NCBI RefSeq assembly: GCF_037038585.1
Contig: NC_092520.1
Coordinates: 11,663,001 to 11,727,000 of the forward strand
Direction: 5' to 3'
DNA: 64,000 nt
From: Patagioenas fasciata
Lineage: Eukaryota; Chordata; Aves; Columbiformes; Columbidae
Shown: piece by piece, positions 36,589 to 47,955 of the stretch
How the letters are laid out: every line of letters starts with the position of its first letter
How positions within the stretch are numbered: the first letter of the stretch is position 1
Notes under the pieces: generated by a model
The model's input: only the letters and a program-made list of their open reading frames with translations
Told to the model about the DNA's origin: nothing
The model's database searches: none
Position numbers and translations under genes: made by a program

Positions 36589-37089
36589 ATATCCAGTGGC
36601 TACCGCACTTACAAAATCAAGATCCTTGTCAGCTGTCCTCATGTCCTTCAGAACTGTTCCCGTGGCTGCGTATTGTACATGTTCAAGGAGCTGTTTCATT
36701 TTCCTCAGCTAAGGCGATTTACATGCTTAATTACCACTAGTAGGCTTTTCTGATGAGCCATGTGAAGGAGCTGAATATGTATTTAAAAAATGAAAAAAAA
36801 AAAAGGAATAGAAAGGTGAAAGAGACATGAATCTTACCAGCAGATAACCGCACAACAACAGTTCTGGATGCACTCAGTGACCAGACCTGTCTTTCCTCGG
36901 GCAGCAAAAGGAATTCTCGGGCAAATGAAATCAAAAGGCAGCACTTAAAGTAAATACTCAGGAACAACAGTTTTCTGGAGAGAGAGATAATCAAGTCTGT
37001 AACACAGCCAGCTTGTTTTTTTATCTGAAATTGCCTTTTTTTTCCCCTATGGGTATCGACATGGGTCCTTGTGTTGCTAAGCACTAGAG

Positions 37090-37181
37090 CCAAATCCAGC
37101 AAAGATATACTAGGATCACTGGTCCCATATGACAACCAAATCCAGCCAAATACCATCTACACTGGGATCACTGGTCCCATA
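37090..37181. repeat. Two-copy direct repeat, about 46-52 bp period
   Basis: The segments CCAAATCCAGC (37090 and 37136) and GGATCACTGGTCCCATA (37113 and 37165) each occur twice in the same order, with a slightly different insert between them. This is a local tandem duplication that has since diverged by small indels. Confidence 0.93.
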
Positions 37182-37854
37182 ATGCCATTTGGTTCTGCTG
37201 TTGACCCATTCTGGTCCTGAATCAGTCAGTGTAGGCATCCCTAAGAGACCGTGTAGGATTGGACTTCAAAGGTGTGTCTTCTACCCTAAGTGTCTTTTAT
37301 GGCTCTTTGAGCTTCTGTCTTGGCATATGTTGCTGGATTCAGTTGGGTTGCTCAGCACTGGATCTGTATACCTTGCATTTGAGCTACTTTCCCTAACAGG
37401 TGTTAATTAAAATAGGTGGGTTTTAAGAGATTATTGGATTCCTTGAGACTGTCTTGCTTTTGCTATGGAGAAGTGCCTCCAGTGTGGGAAGACCCTGGCA
37501 TGCAGAACCTTCCTGGCAGCCCTCGTTGTCCTGGGGTGGGAAGGAGAACATCTTCCCACCAGTGCCCCTTGACCATCCACAAATCTGGGGAGTGAGAGGG
37601 TTTGGCATCTTGACTGTCCCAGTAGACAATGTTGATGGAAAAAAGTTGAGTGGTTCTTGAAACAGGAGGGCTTTGGATTGTCAAGAACAGGGCTATGATG
37701 GGCTACCATGTACAGCAGGCATGTGTTGCTTTTCCAACTTGGTTCATTTCTCTGAGTGCTTTGTAATCATGGGGAAGGAAGTAATTGGCAAAAAGATGAG
37801 TAGTTTGAAGGTGTTACAGTGATTTAATTTCCTGGAGAACAATTTTCCACAAGC

Positions 37855-37967
37855 CATGTGACGCCTGTAGGAAGATCAAAGAAGAGGAAAGAAATGACTG
37901 TAGACATGGGAGTGGGACGAACTCAAAGACACCACAAGCCCTGTGTTTTAAGATCTCATGTGGATTT
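37855..37967 (+). repeat. Unassigned repeat, copy A of an inverted pair
   Basis: About 111 bp here match 39426-39536 in reverse complement at roughly 90% identity by eye. The shared core includes AAGATCAAAGAAGAGGAAAG and AACTCAAAGACACCACAAG. Both copies keep an open reading frame across the shared part on this strand (residues RKIKEEERN and NSKTPQ in both). I do not recognise the family. The copies could be remnants of a transposon, an LTR or an older inverted duplication. Confidence 0.85.
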
Positions 37968-39425
37968 TGAAGGGGGAAAAAAGCCAAAATTTTCCAGCTG
38001 ATTGACATAATGATTGCCTCTGCCTTCCTTTCTGAGAATTTTAACAACAGTTGATACATAGCTTCCTACAGTAAATTATATTATGAAGGGGAACCTTTAC
38101 TGGAAAATAGAAACAAACACAAAACAGCTTGGAGATGTGCACAGTGGGAGTCTGCTGGTTTTGAGCAATTCGTTGTTCCTGGCGGTAACTGGTGGCTGAG
38201 CTGCTCTCTTCTGTTCCTCCTTGTATATATATATATCATCCTTCTCTGTGTGCCTCTTTATGTGCATATTTGAATTGTGGTGAGTGGCAATTGTGGCCCT
38301 GTGTTGGAGACCAAACTTGGAACCAGAGAAGACATTCAGTCCTGCACTGAAGGCCCTTCCCCAAGTACTGGTGGGGTTCCCTGCGGATGCCAGGACTTGC
38401 CGAGGATGTGGTTCAGTCTCTTGACTAAGTAGTCACCATATCATTAATATTTCAAATGTGTCTTACACGATAAAGTAGCAGTGCATTAAAACCTCTTTTC
38501 AGCCCAGGTAGTTTAAATAATTGTCAGAACACAGTCTGCAAACTTTTCATTCTGGGATTTGTGCAGGTTACTTCCCAGGTTATCTGGTGCTGGTGTGTTT
38601 TCCTTTTTGTCTTTTGTGGCTGATAACTTCAGCCCATAAACAAGTTGCACATTAACTGTCCAGGCTGGGATGTTTTGCTTTGTGTTGGTAATGGTTGGGC
38701 TCTCCATCTGCCTTTGTTCCAGAGAGTGTCGGGGAAGTTCAGACCTTTGGGTCACTTGTAACACCAAATAATGCCTTCTTGGAGGTTCCTGGGTCTTCAG
38801 GCATGATATTTTAAATAATTTTTTAATTGAAGGGTGAATTTATTTCATTGTCCGGAACACGACTATATTAAGATAGGTCGATCATTCATATCATTAACCT
38901 GTAAGCTTGCTTTATTTGTTTTAAAGGACATTGATTTTGTAATTACCCCAGAGATGGCCAGTGAAAACCTCAGGAATTTACAGCTTAATTGAAATCCAAA
39001 TATTGAAAGCTGTAGGAATGTGTCATTAGGAAGCCCAGTGACAGGCTCTGCCATCTAGCGAAACCCACAAGGAAAAAGGAAATATTTACAGAAACAAACC
39101 AACTGCCACATCTGAGTATTTTTAAATTCTGCTTGCTCTGACTAGGGGTCATAACCGATGAAATGCCTCAGGCACGGCCGTGTCACCGCTGACTGATGGC
39201 CGGCTCAGCTCAAGCTTGCTTTGGCCTCCTTAGCTTCGCAAGAAGATTTGTGGAGATCAAAACCACCGAGTGTTTTTACTGTTTTGAGTATTTACGCCAT
39301 CAGGAAATCATCCACTTGGTGATTAGCTCTATAGGGGCTCCGTTCTATACATCTGGAGAGCAGGACCGAACGGCAGTGGCCTGTCCATGGGGAGGCAAAG
39401 ACCCAACCAGGTCTTCAAATGCAGA
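37968..39425. other. Non-coding stretch between inverted repeat copies
   Basis: The 1.46 kb between the two copies contains a short (TA)n run at 38225-38237 and a possible conserved block at 38850-39060. No transposase-like or other gene is visible, so the pair does not look like the ends of an intact element. Confidence 0.65.
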
Positions 39426-39536
39426 AAGTCCACATGAGATCTCACAACACAGGTCTTGTGGTGTCTTTGAGTTCATCCCACTCCTATTTCTAAAGCCATT
39501 TCTTTCCTCTTCTTTGATCTTCCTAAAGGCGTCATG
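39426..39536 (-). repeat. Unassigned repeat, copy B of an inverted pair
   Basis: Reverse-complement partner of 37855-37967. On the minus strand an open frame extends beyond the shared part on both sides (about 39677 to 39345, 110 codons), but outside the shared core it has no similarity to the flanks of copy A. That argues that the repeat is only about 110 bp long and that the longer frame is chance. Confidence 0.85.
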
Positions 39537-42500
39537 ACAGGAGCGTGTGTCTGTGTTTTGGGTGGATGTTTGCAACTCTGGTCCTCCCCAGGGACCACCC
39601 TGGCCTGTCCACCAGGATGGGGTACCTGGGCAGCAGGTAGAAGGACGTATTTTCTGCTGGAAGCCCCCCCGGAGCAAGTTTGACCACTACGTTGAACACC
39701 AATGCAGTGCTGGGCAGGATGGTTTCCCCATGTCCTCTGCTACCTCCTTCTCCTCTTCTTCCTCCTTCTTCCTCCGGAGCACTGCTCAGCATTTGCACAT
39801 TGCTTGGCTTTCCACCCATGATTTAAGGACACGGGGATGTTCACAACTTCCTAGCGCTGTGAAAATACAAAAGTCTCTTTCGATTTGGAGTCTGACCAAG
39901 TGCTGACCAAGTCTCACCATCTCTTCTAATTCTTTTGCCCATCCTGTCAAAACTATTTTCCTGGAAAACCTGCCTGTTTTCTGTTCTGCCTGTATACATG
40001 GCCATTACTACCTAGAAATTTTAAGCTATCAGTAATCCCTAAGTTTTTCCAGTGTTATTGGCATCAAAATTGTTTCCATTGCAGACGTTTACCAAATCTT
40101 TTGGCTCAGTTCAGGAATGAGGTAAAACCCTCTTGAAAAGTAATGCAGCATGTGAATTGTTAAGCACGTGCCAAGTTGCAGGAGCAGGGCCTCACATCAC
40201 CAGGTTTCTGCTGTCTTTGATTCTGTAGGGTCTTGTAGCCTCCCCTCTGTCAGTCAATATTAAATAATGTCCTACGAGGAGTTAAGAAGAGCAGGAAGGA
40301 CTCCACATGCTCAGTCACATCTGTGCAAAGTGGAGAACTGTAATGCTTGTCTAAGCTTCACTCATTTGGCAAAGCTTGGGCACTCTAATCTTCATTTTCC
40401 TGTTCTTGCTCTGGCTATGTCGTTATCTCCCTTAGATGTGAATAAATACAAAGATCTTATCAGTCTTGCTGTACAAAACAGCCAAGAGGGGGAAAAAAAA
40501 AAAAGAAGAAGGAAAAAATAATGTGATTACGTTATTTTAGATGGCATTAAGGAGCATGATGGCATTGATGGGTCTTTAGGAGCTAATCAGTGTGAAGAGT
40601 TGATGTGGTATGGCCAGAGCCCTTTTCTTCAGGGTAGACTGGCAGACTCAGGCATGGTCTCTGGCCACACAGCAGGATTTTCCAGAAGTTTGACTCTAGA
40701 AGGACTCTGATAATGCTCAGAATTCCAGTTTTGGCTTTCTTGCAGGGGAATTGAGGGTAACACAGGCTGTGAATGCAATGTCCACCATCTCGTGTGCCCC
40801 ACACACTGGGGCAAGGGAGCATCTGCTCAGCATCCCGTACCTGACAGCCACTGATGCATTTATACTCAACACAAATTCTTGCTAAATAACAATAGCATGG
40901 GGTTAAGGAGAGATTTAAGTGAAACGGGATCCTACGTCAGCATGTTTGTTTCCATTTCTGAAGACCTGCTGTAGCTGGGCTCTGGGAGGTCCATCCTGTG
41001 GGTGGTGACACCTCGTGCATAGAGATGTAGAGAGGCTGAGGTGACATGGGAGGACGCCCAGCTGTGGCTCCCAGCAGCATCAGGCCTGCTCAGGGTCTTC
41101 TGAAGAGCCGACGGTGGAAAATAAGGAGAGCTCAGGCGGTCTCTTTGATGTGGGTGCCCAGTTGGATTAATCAGCTGGTGACCTACCCATGGGGCAGAGC
41201 TTACAGGAGGGAGACATTAGTGCATGGAAATGGGGTGACCACAGGAATGCATTTGTCTTGACAGTGTCTTAATCTGGGTTTGGGAATGCTGGTGGAGCTG
41301 GAAGATGGTTCTTCTGGAGATTGGTTCTTCTGGGAAACCTCTGTGTTGGCATCTGAACAGATGTCAAACTGTTGTGGAGTTTTAAAACAGGACGCTTGCC
41401 ATGCACTATTTCTCCTGCTGCTGTGCTCTATTTTACATAGCGTGGCTCGTCAGCATGCCCAGCATTAGAAAGTAACAAAAATAAACTACTCAGATTCATT
41501 GAAAATAGATAAAATAGAAAAATGTGTTGAAACCAGAAGATTTTATCCTTCAGTTATTAAGGTCTAAGACATGTTCACTTGTTAGTGTTTAAACAGCAGC
41601 TGTTAACCTCTCTCTCCCTAACACTTCTTCCTTCCCTACCTTTTCCTGCTTGAAAATTTTGCAGTTCAGATGAATATTCGATGACTGGTTTTAATAAATG
41701 ATTTCTTTTTCATTTTGGAGGTGAGGCAAGGAGCATGAGTGTTGATGTCCCTAGTTGTATTAAAGAGGTTGCAGATAATTAAGCACTTGCCAGGTTCTGG
41801 ACAGTTAGTTGATGTGTTTTTTCATTTTCTGGTGAATGAGTGATGTTCTTTGAAGAGAACTGTCATTGGGGAAATCAGAGATGTACTGAAGCACACCAGT
41901 GTTGTCTGCAGTGTCATTTTCAGTGCAAGTCCAGCAGTATTATGGTGAAGTTTATGGGCAAAATTAATTATGTGTCTGTCAGATGCCCTGACAAATGCTC
42001 TGTGTATCCCTGTGCTAAACTTGTGAATATTTGTGTCAGTTGTTGGGGTTTCACATTGTTTTCACAATAGTTTACTGTGTTGTGAGGCGTAGATGCTTCA
42101 TGCACCATCCATAATGTAAAAGGCGATCATCCATAACATAAAATCAGAGTCAAAAACATAAGACTGCCATGATGGGTGGGACTAACCCATGACATTTGAT
42201 AAGACAAGGATGGTATTTGATTTGCTGAAGGAGTTGACTCTGTGCAGTGTATGACTGATTTCCCGGTGTTGCTCTGAAAACCCCGTACATCCGTCCCTTG
42301 CAGTGCTGCCGCTCAAGAGTTGGGAGTGTGATGCTGAAGCAGCCCAGAGCTGTGTTAGGGAAAGGAGACACAAAGAGAGTGAACACCATTGTTTTGCAAA
42401 TAGAAAAGGCCAGATTCTGGTTATGGTCCCTTGTGACAGTAGAGGATAAACCCTCGTATGGACCTATGGAGGTTTAGCAGTGGTTTCAGTGGGACCAGGA

Positions 42501-44139
42501 TCTCAACTGTCTCTCCATTTGCTGCCATGCCACAATTCATGCTTCCCAAAAGTTAGTCCTCACAACTGCTGCTTGTCTCTGCGTAGCACCCATTGCCAGG
42601 AGTCAAACTATTTCCGAATGCATGGATGCCAATGACTGATTTTCTAGTAGCTGGCTCAGGGTACAATCTCATCCTAATCAAAATTTTGTCTTATTTTGAT
42701 TAAGGAACACAGCTTTTTCTTCAGAGCAATTTCCATGAGACCAGATACAGGCTGCTCATTACAAACAGAAAGATGCTCGAGCACAGTAACCTGCTCAGAG
42801 AGGACAAAGCCATTTAAAGCCCCAAGTTAATGAGAAGTCCACAGCACACATTTGATAAGCTTTGTCATCCTTTTGTCTGCAGATCATAGACCCTGCATTT
42901 TAATTTACTATACATAATGCTTTCTTAATGAGTTCCAGTGGATAGCCATTGAACATGACACTGCAGCTGCCAGCGTGATTATGAAAAAGAGGCAGTTATT
43001 TGATTTACGTGATATTCTGTTATGGTAACTAATATTTGCAGACAGGATACAATAGAGGAAGAAAAAACCCTCCATTTAGATTTTGGTATCTCAGGACTAA
43101 GGTGCTAAATCAATTTATTTTGCATGTACGTGGGGAAACTACTAACTGAAAACTAATGGAATTATATTTGAGTCTTGCAAGTCTTGAGAGACTCCTGTTT
43201 GCTTTGCACCACAAAGTTCAAGCAAACCCGGTAACACTACCAGGATTTTACAAGTGCAAACGAGCTTCTTAATATAGTACACAGATTCATTTTATGGAAG
43301 AGGTCCCTCATCTCTTACCCAGTTTCAAAAGAGAAATGAAAACAACTAAAACTTGGGAACAAAGTTGTAATGCTATGGCAGAAGTGATGTGTAGTTGATG
43401 GTAAGTTTTGTTTTGTCAGGAGTTGCTTTCTTGGCCTCCTTGCCTTTTCTTCAGCTGGGTCCTGTGGGCAAACTCTAATGTGGAGCTTGTCCCCTTTCCT
43501 ATACATTTTTGCATAGCACCACACTGGTGTAGTTTCGCACAGAGGCACAATTAAAGGCTTTATAGCGTTTTTCTGTTGTTCTTCCTGTTTATTTTTTCCT
43601 TTGTGTAAGAATAGGAGTTAGGATGACTTTGTGTGATAGGCAACAAACAGGTTGAATTACTGTGCTGATAATTTAAACTGAGTTTGTGTGTGGTGGGGGA
43701 ACACGTATGTTTATGGTGGGATGATACTGTGGGACCCAAGTCTAGGAAAAGAATTACATTCTGGTGCCTAAAACAAGATACAAGCCGCTGGTAAAAAATA
43801 AATGAATGAATGAAGTTTTGTGTGATAGCAACTTCTGGCATTTTCTCAGTTAGACTGATTGACTTTGCAGTCTTATTCTTAGTATTGATGATTATTGTTA
43901 CTAGTAGTAGTAGTCATCCCCTATGTTTTGGAAGGCCCTGCTGGGCTAGCAGGAGTAAGGCCTGCCTGTAGGTTTGGCAGATACTTGCAAACGCTCTGAA
44001 GTGGTGAGACTGAGATTTCCAGGTTCCAGTCTCAGGAGTGGGGAAAGAGGTTGTCACAAGCCTTCACCCTTGATTTTCCCAGTCTCATTTTTCTGTCCTA
44101 GTGTGTCTTTGTCTTCCCGATCCACCGCTCCCAAGTTTT
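39537..44139. other. Non-coding stretch, no gene seen
   Basis: No gene recognised. An A-rich run lies at 40491-40519. The 84-codon frame just before it (40267-40521) ends in lysines and arginines only because it reads into that run. The block 42780-43030 is noted as a possible conserved element. Short GAAT repeats occur near 43800. Confidence 0.65.
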
Positions 44140-44321
44140 GCCTTTCCTGATCAAGCAGTGGAACAGGCTGCCCAGGGAAGTTGTTCAGTCACCATCTGCG
44201 GTGATGTTTTAAATGTGTGTAGATGTGACACTTAGGGACATGGTTTGGTGGTGGACTTGGCGGTGTTAGTTTTATGGTTGGACTCGATACTGTTAAAGGT
44301 AACTTCCAACCTAAATGATTA
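44140..44321 (+). mobile_element. CR1 LINE 3' end fragment, old
   Basis: Contains GGAACAGGCTGCCCAGGGAA at about 44160, GACACTTAGGGACATGGTTT near 44227 and CTTCCAACCTAAATGATT near 44303, in CR1 3' UTR order and in the plus orientation. It is a diverged member of the subfamily at 33524-33929. The terminal ATTCTATGA units are replaced by AT-rich repeats directly at the 3' end. Confidence 0.92.
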
Positions 44322-44432
44322 ATATATCATGTTAACATATGATATATAAATATATAGCATATATAATATAAAAATATATCATATAAATATAATAATATAT
44401 CATATAAATAATAATATAATTCATATAAAAAT
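44318..44432. repeat. AT-rich array following the CR1 tail
   Basis: About 115 bases almost entirely A and T, with the recurring element ATATATCATATAAATA and variants, and an imperfect palindrome around GTTAAC at about 44332. It starts exactly where the CR1 terminal repeats would be, which suggests expansion from that tail. Confidence 0.9.
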
Positions 44433-45761
44433 ACCACTGCCTCCATGCACAGTGACCAGTGCTGCTGCAGCCAGAGTAGCAGTTACAGCGACATCTCACC
44501 CTGGATATGCAGCTCAAACACCAAGAGCATCCTAATGAGTCAAACACAAAGGCATCTCTAATCATCCCATGAAAATTGAGATTTTCTTTACCAAATTTAC
44601 AAAACAAAGTGTTCCATCCAGAAAAAAATATTAACTGGTTTTGCTTTGGCCTAAAATAAAGAGTGATGATAATCAGTTTACTGTGATACAGATCTCCAGT
44701 ATGAAAGTTTAAATACTGAATAATTTAAGTTTGGAGGAGAAGAGTCCCACAGCTGAAAGCACGTACATTAATGGTAAATGGACTTGAAGTGCACATTCCC
44801 CTTCTGTAGCGTGTGAGCAAATGCATACGTCTGTGTGTGCACCGTGCGAGGCTGAGTCATCAGTATCACCCTTTTGCCAAGACGCCGAGACTCTGAAAAC
44901 ATAAGAAATGCATATAAAAATACACCCATTGCTAGATCAAAAGTTTATGGCAATGGGGGAGCTGCAGCAAGGCGACAGTGATGCTCGCATGCGTGGATGG
45001 CTTTTGTGCGGGGGGAGGTTAAATGGACGGGGACTGTGGCTTGTAGAGAGGTGACACAGGGTGGAAGTGCCAGAGGTGGCACTTCTGAGGTGGCGAAAAG
45101 AGATGGTAGGAAGGAGTGAGTTTTCACAGATGTGCCTGCTAAAAGGTCTGGGGACTTCAAATGAAATAACCAGGCAGCAGGTTCAGAGCAAACAAGGGGG
45201 AGGATGTTTTCCCCTGCACCACGTGTTGGGGTTCCGTGGCCCTGCACCCCCGGCTGCTCTGCCTGTCGGACACCAGAACGGGCTCACAAAACGGCTCAGA
45301 AAGTCATGGATAAAAAGCCTTTTGAGAGCTATTACTTACAAAGAAATGGTTATTTCTCATGGCTCAGGAATCCTCTAATTTTAGGTTGGCAGAAGCTGGT
45401 AAGGGCTGCCTGGGGAGGTCCCCCTGTACTCATGCCATAGCCTTACATCTGGCTCCAAGCAGCAGACAAAATGGTTTGGTTCAGTCCTTGCGTCTGTTGT
45501 TTTGCTGAGCTTTTAAGTTACTCCTTTCTAATATTTTTAGAAGTTCTTGAGGAGACACTGCTTTAATATAACTGCAATTAAAGCCCAGAACTCTCAAACT
45601 CTCGTTTGGAAGTAGGTCAGTTTGCACTTATTTGTCTTGTAGGACTTTTTTCTTTTTTCATGTCTTAGTTGTAGGCTGAGTTACCATCTGCCTTCCCTTG
45701 GCAAAGCAAAGGAGTGGGAGATAAAATTTGTAAGATATAATTGGGCTAATATTAATCATTT

Positions 45762-45781
45762 ATCTCACGTGAGATGAGTCA
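45762..45781. promoter_or_regulatory. Possible regulatory cluster: CACGTG palindrome plus TGAGTCA
   Basis: ATCTCACGTGAGAT at 45762-45775 is a perfect 14-base palindrome centred on the E-box CACGTG, in the TCACGTGA form bound by MITF/TFE-type and USF-type bHLH factors. TGAGTCA, the AP-1 consensus, begins at its last base (45775-45781). Such motifs arise by chance in 64 kb, so function is inference only. Confidence 0.3.
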
Positions 45782-46670
45782 CTGGCAATTGCCCATGACC
45801 ATGTTTCTGATTCATCTTCACGGTCTTATGGGAGACTTCAAACTCAGAAAACCTTTTCGGTAAAAAAATCCCAAATAGAAGGCTGATGCTGACTCAGAGG
45901 GTTCTAAGATGCCTTAAAAATGTGAGAGAACAGCAGAGAGCCACTTGCAGCGCAGCAGTTGGGTTTTGCACACTTGGAAAATCATGGATGGGGTGATCCC
46001 AGGCAGGACAAGGGGACGATGCTCACTGGGGGGATCACTGTGCAGGTTGGGCTGTCTCCCCCTTTGCCCCTTTACACCAGGTTAGCAGTGAGACAAAGCA
46101 ATATAGTCACATATAGTACATGTTGACTCCACCAGATACAATTATTTATTATAATTTTAGTATAATGAGACTCCATAATCAAAGAATGTGTCATTCCATA
46201 GGCACTGTGTCAATCTATACACGTAGTCAGGCTTGCTAATTTCCCCAGTTTTGCAAAGGATTTTTAGTAAAAATCTTCGAAACGGCACATTTTCTGCAAC
46301 ATTCCAAAAGCAATTCTGCTTTTGGTCCCGCTCATTGAGTTTCCTTCCCTCTAGCAGCTGGAGACTAAACGAGCAGCGGGACCTTCCCTCCTCCGTGGAG
46401 CGAGACCAGAGGAACGTTCTGTCTCTAACGTCCATGTGGTCCCTTGGATTAATGGCTGCACTCAGCAGCTAGCAATTGCTAACCCTCCTTTATATATATA
46501 TATATGAAATTAATATTTCAATCTAAGTCATCAAAAGAAAAAAAAAAGATGAGAAGATGCTTTTTCCTTTGCTGTTGGTTGTTCAGGCATCCTGCCCTAA
46601 GTTTTCTCTGACTTCAATAGAAACTGTTCTTATTACAACTTTCACTTGGAAATGGTTTCTTTGTTTTATC

Positions 46671-46693
46671 TGCGTGTGTGTGCGCACGTGTGC
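46671..46693. repeat. Alternating purine-pyrimidine tract (potential Z-DNA)
   Basis: Twenty-three bases alternate strictly between pyrimidine and purine (GTGTGTG then CGCACGTGTGC), mostly GT and GC steps. Such sequence can adopt Z-form DNA under supercoiling. Confidence 0.85.
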
Positions 46694-47779
46694 TTTTGAA
46701 AGCTTGCAGATGGTTTTTCCTCACCTCAGTGTTATAGCTAGCCAGTCTTTTTGTGTTTTGGTTTGGATTTTGGCTGAAAAGTGAGGCCTGCAGGAGGGCA
46801 GGAGAGTATTGCTCAGTCCAAGGAAGGGGGGAGATGGACCTTTGGAAGCAGATGGCAGCATGAAAAGGTTTCGGTAGTGGCGGGTAAGAAAACAAATGCC
46901 ACCGACTATTAAGGCTTTATGAAATGAGGGGCTTGTATAGTTATTACATTTGTATCTTCTAAGGAAGCAATGTGCTGTAAGTATAAATTTACCTTTGTTT
47001 ATCATAATCCTCCTCTATTGACAGTTATTGTTACAGGATGCAACATTGAGTATCTGATATTTTTTGCTCTTTCTGAGGTCAGCTAAAGGAGCTGATAGCA
47101 GCCCACTTTTCCTTTGCTTTCCCATGCGTTTCATAGCTTCTGGACACCACAATCTGCCAATTTGGGTGGTGATTAAGAATCAAACAGGGCAGTAAAGTTT
47201 ACAAGCGTGAAGCCTCGTAACACACAGTATGGGATTAGGTGTATGGAAATGTGTCAGTCTTCTTGGCTCAACCTGTAACAGCCATTTAAGCCCACTTATT
47301 ATTTCTCTAGACCTATACCTATATTTTAACTAGTTTTGTATTTTTCAGACTGAATGTTCAAGTTTGGGGTTGGATGATGCCTTAAATAATCGGTCACTGA
47401 CTGAGAGCAAAAGGAAATAAGAGAAAATAATAATCAATGGCTTCTAGCATGATCCATGAGATCTTGGAGAGGATGTCTGTGCCCGACCTGAGTCAGGAGA
47501 GCTCATAAGGAAACAGAAGAATGACTGGAGCTGTGGGAGTAATGGAGACTGATTTTCAGTGAGTAGTCTTAAAATTGTGGAGTTTATTCTGCTTAGTTTG
47601 TCAAGGCGGATGAAGTAGTGATTGATGAACAGGAGAAAAGCCTTCACCGAGAGACAGGCCAGCTGCTCTGGGGGTCTTCACTGGAGGAGGGAAAGGGGGA
47701 AAGACCCAAAAGAGGGGAGGCTGCAGCTGGATAACTTGAGGTTGGATGTCCGAGCATGAGCCACCACTGGAGCAGGCTG

Positions 47780-47955
47780 CACCGCATGTCCTTGTGTCCT
47801 CAGGAAAATAAGCCTTAAGGGAGTACATAGGCTGCATAGCCCAGGTTTCAAAGTTCAGTCAAGGGTCAGATGAGTGAAATGAGGTTGTCTGTGTTATACG
47901 AGGGGTCAGATTAGGTGATCTAATGATCTTTTTTGACCTTCAAAGCTATTATTAT
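47780..47955 (+). mobile_element. Possible 3' end of a divergent CR1-lineage LINE
   Basis: Bases 47898-47955 read GAGGGGTCAGATTAGGTGAT, then CTAATGATCTTTTTTGACCT, ending in a run resembling AAGCTATTATTATG. This resembles 3' ends of turtle- and crocodile-type CR1 lineages (consensus like 'ggtcagactagatgatcta', then 'tctgaccttaaa'). The upstream limit is uncertain. The assignment is from recalled pattern only. Confidence 0.45.

Larger units (their letters stand above)
44433..47779. other. Non-coding stretch, no gene seen
   Basis: No gene recognised. It contains an E-box palindrome beside an AP-1-like site (45762-45781), a short (TA)n run at about 46491-46505 and an alternating purine-pyrimidine tract at 46671-46693. 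Confidence 0.65.

Noticed and set aside
36501..36753. Open frames encoding Tyr, Ile or Asn runs
   Set aside because: They are translations of the perfect (ATT)n microsatellite and its flanks.
37855..39536. Inverted pair as terminal repeats of a DNA transposon
   Set aside because: No transposase-like frame between the copies, no target duplication at the outer edges, and the copies look too diverged and too long relative to any clear termini.
40267..40521. Frame ending in a Lys/Arg cluster like a nuclear localisation signal
   Set aside because: The basic end is the translation of an A/G-rich simple tract. The rest has no recognisable domain.
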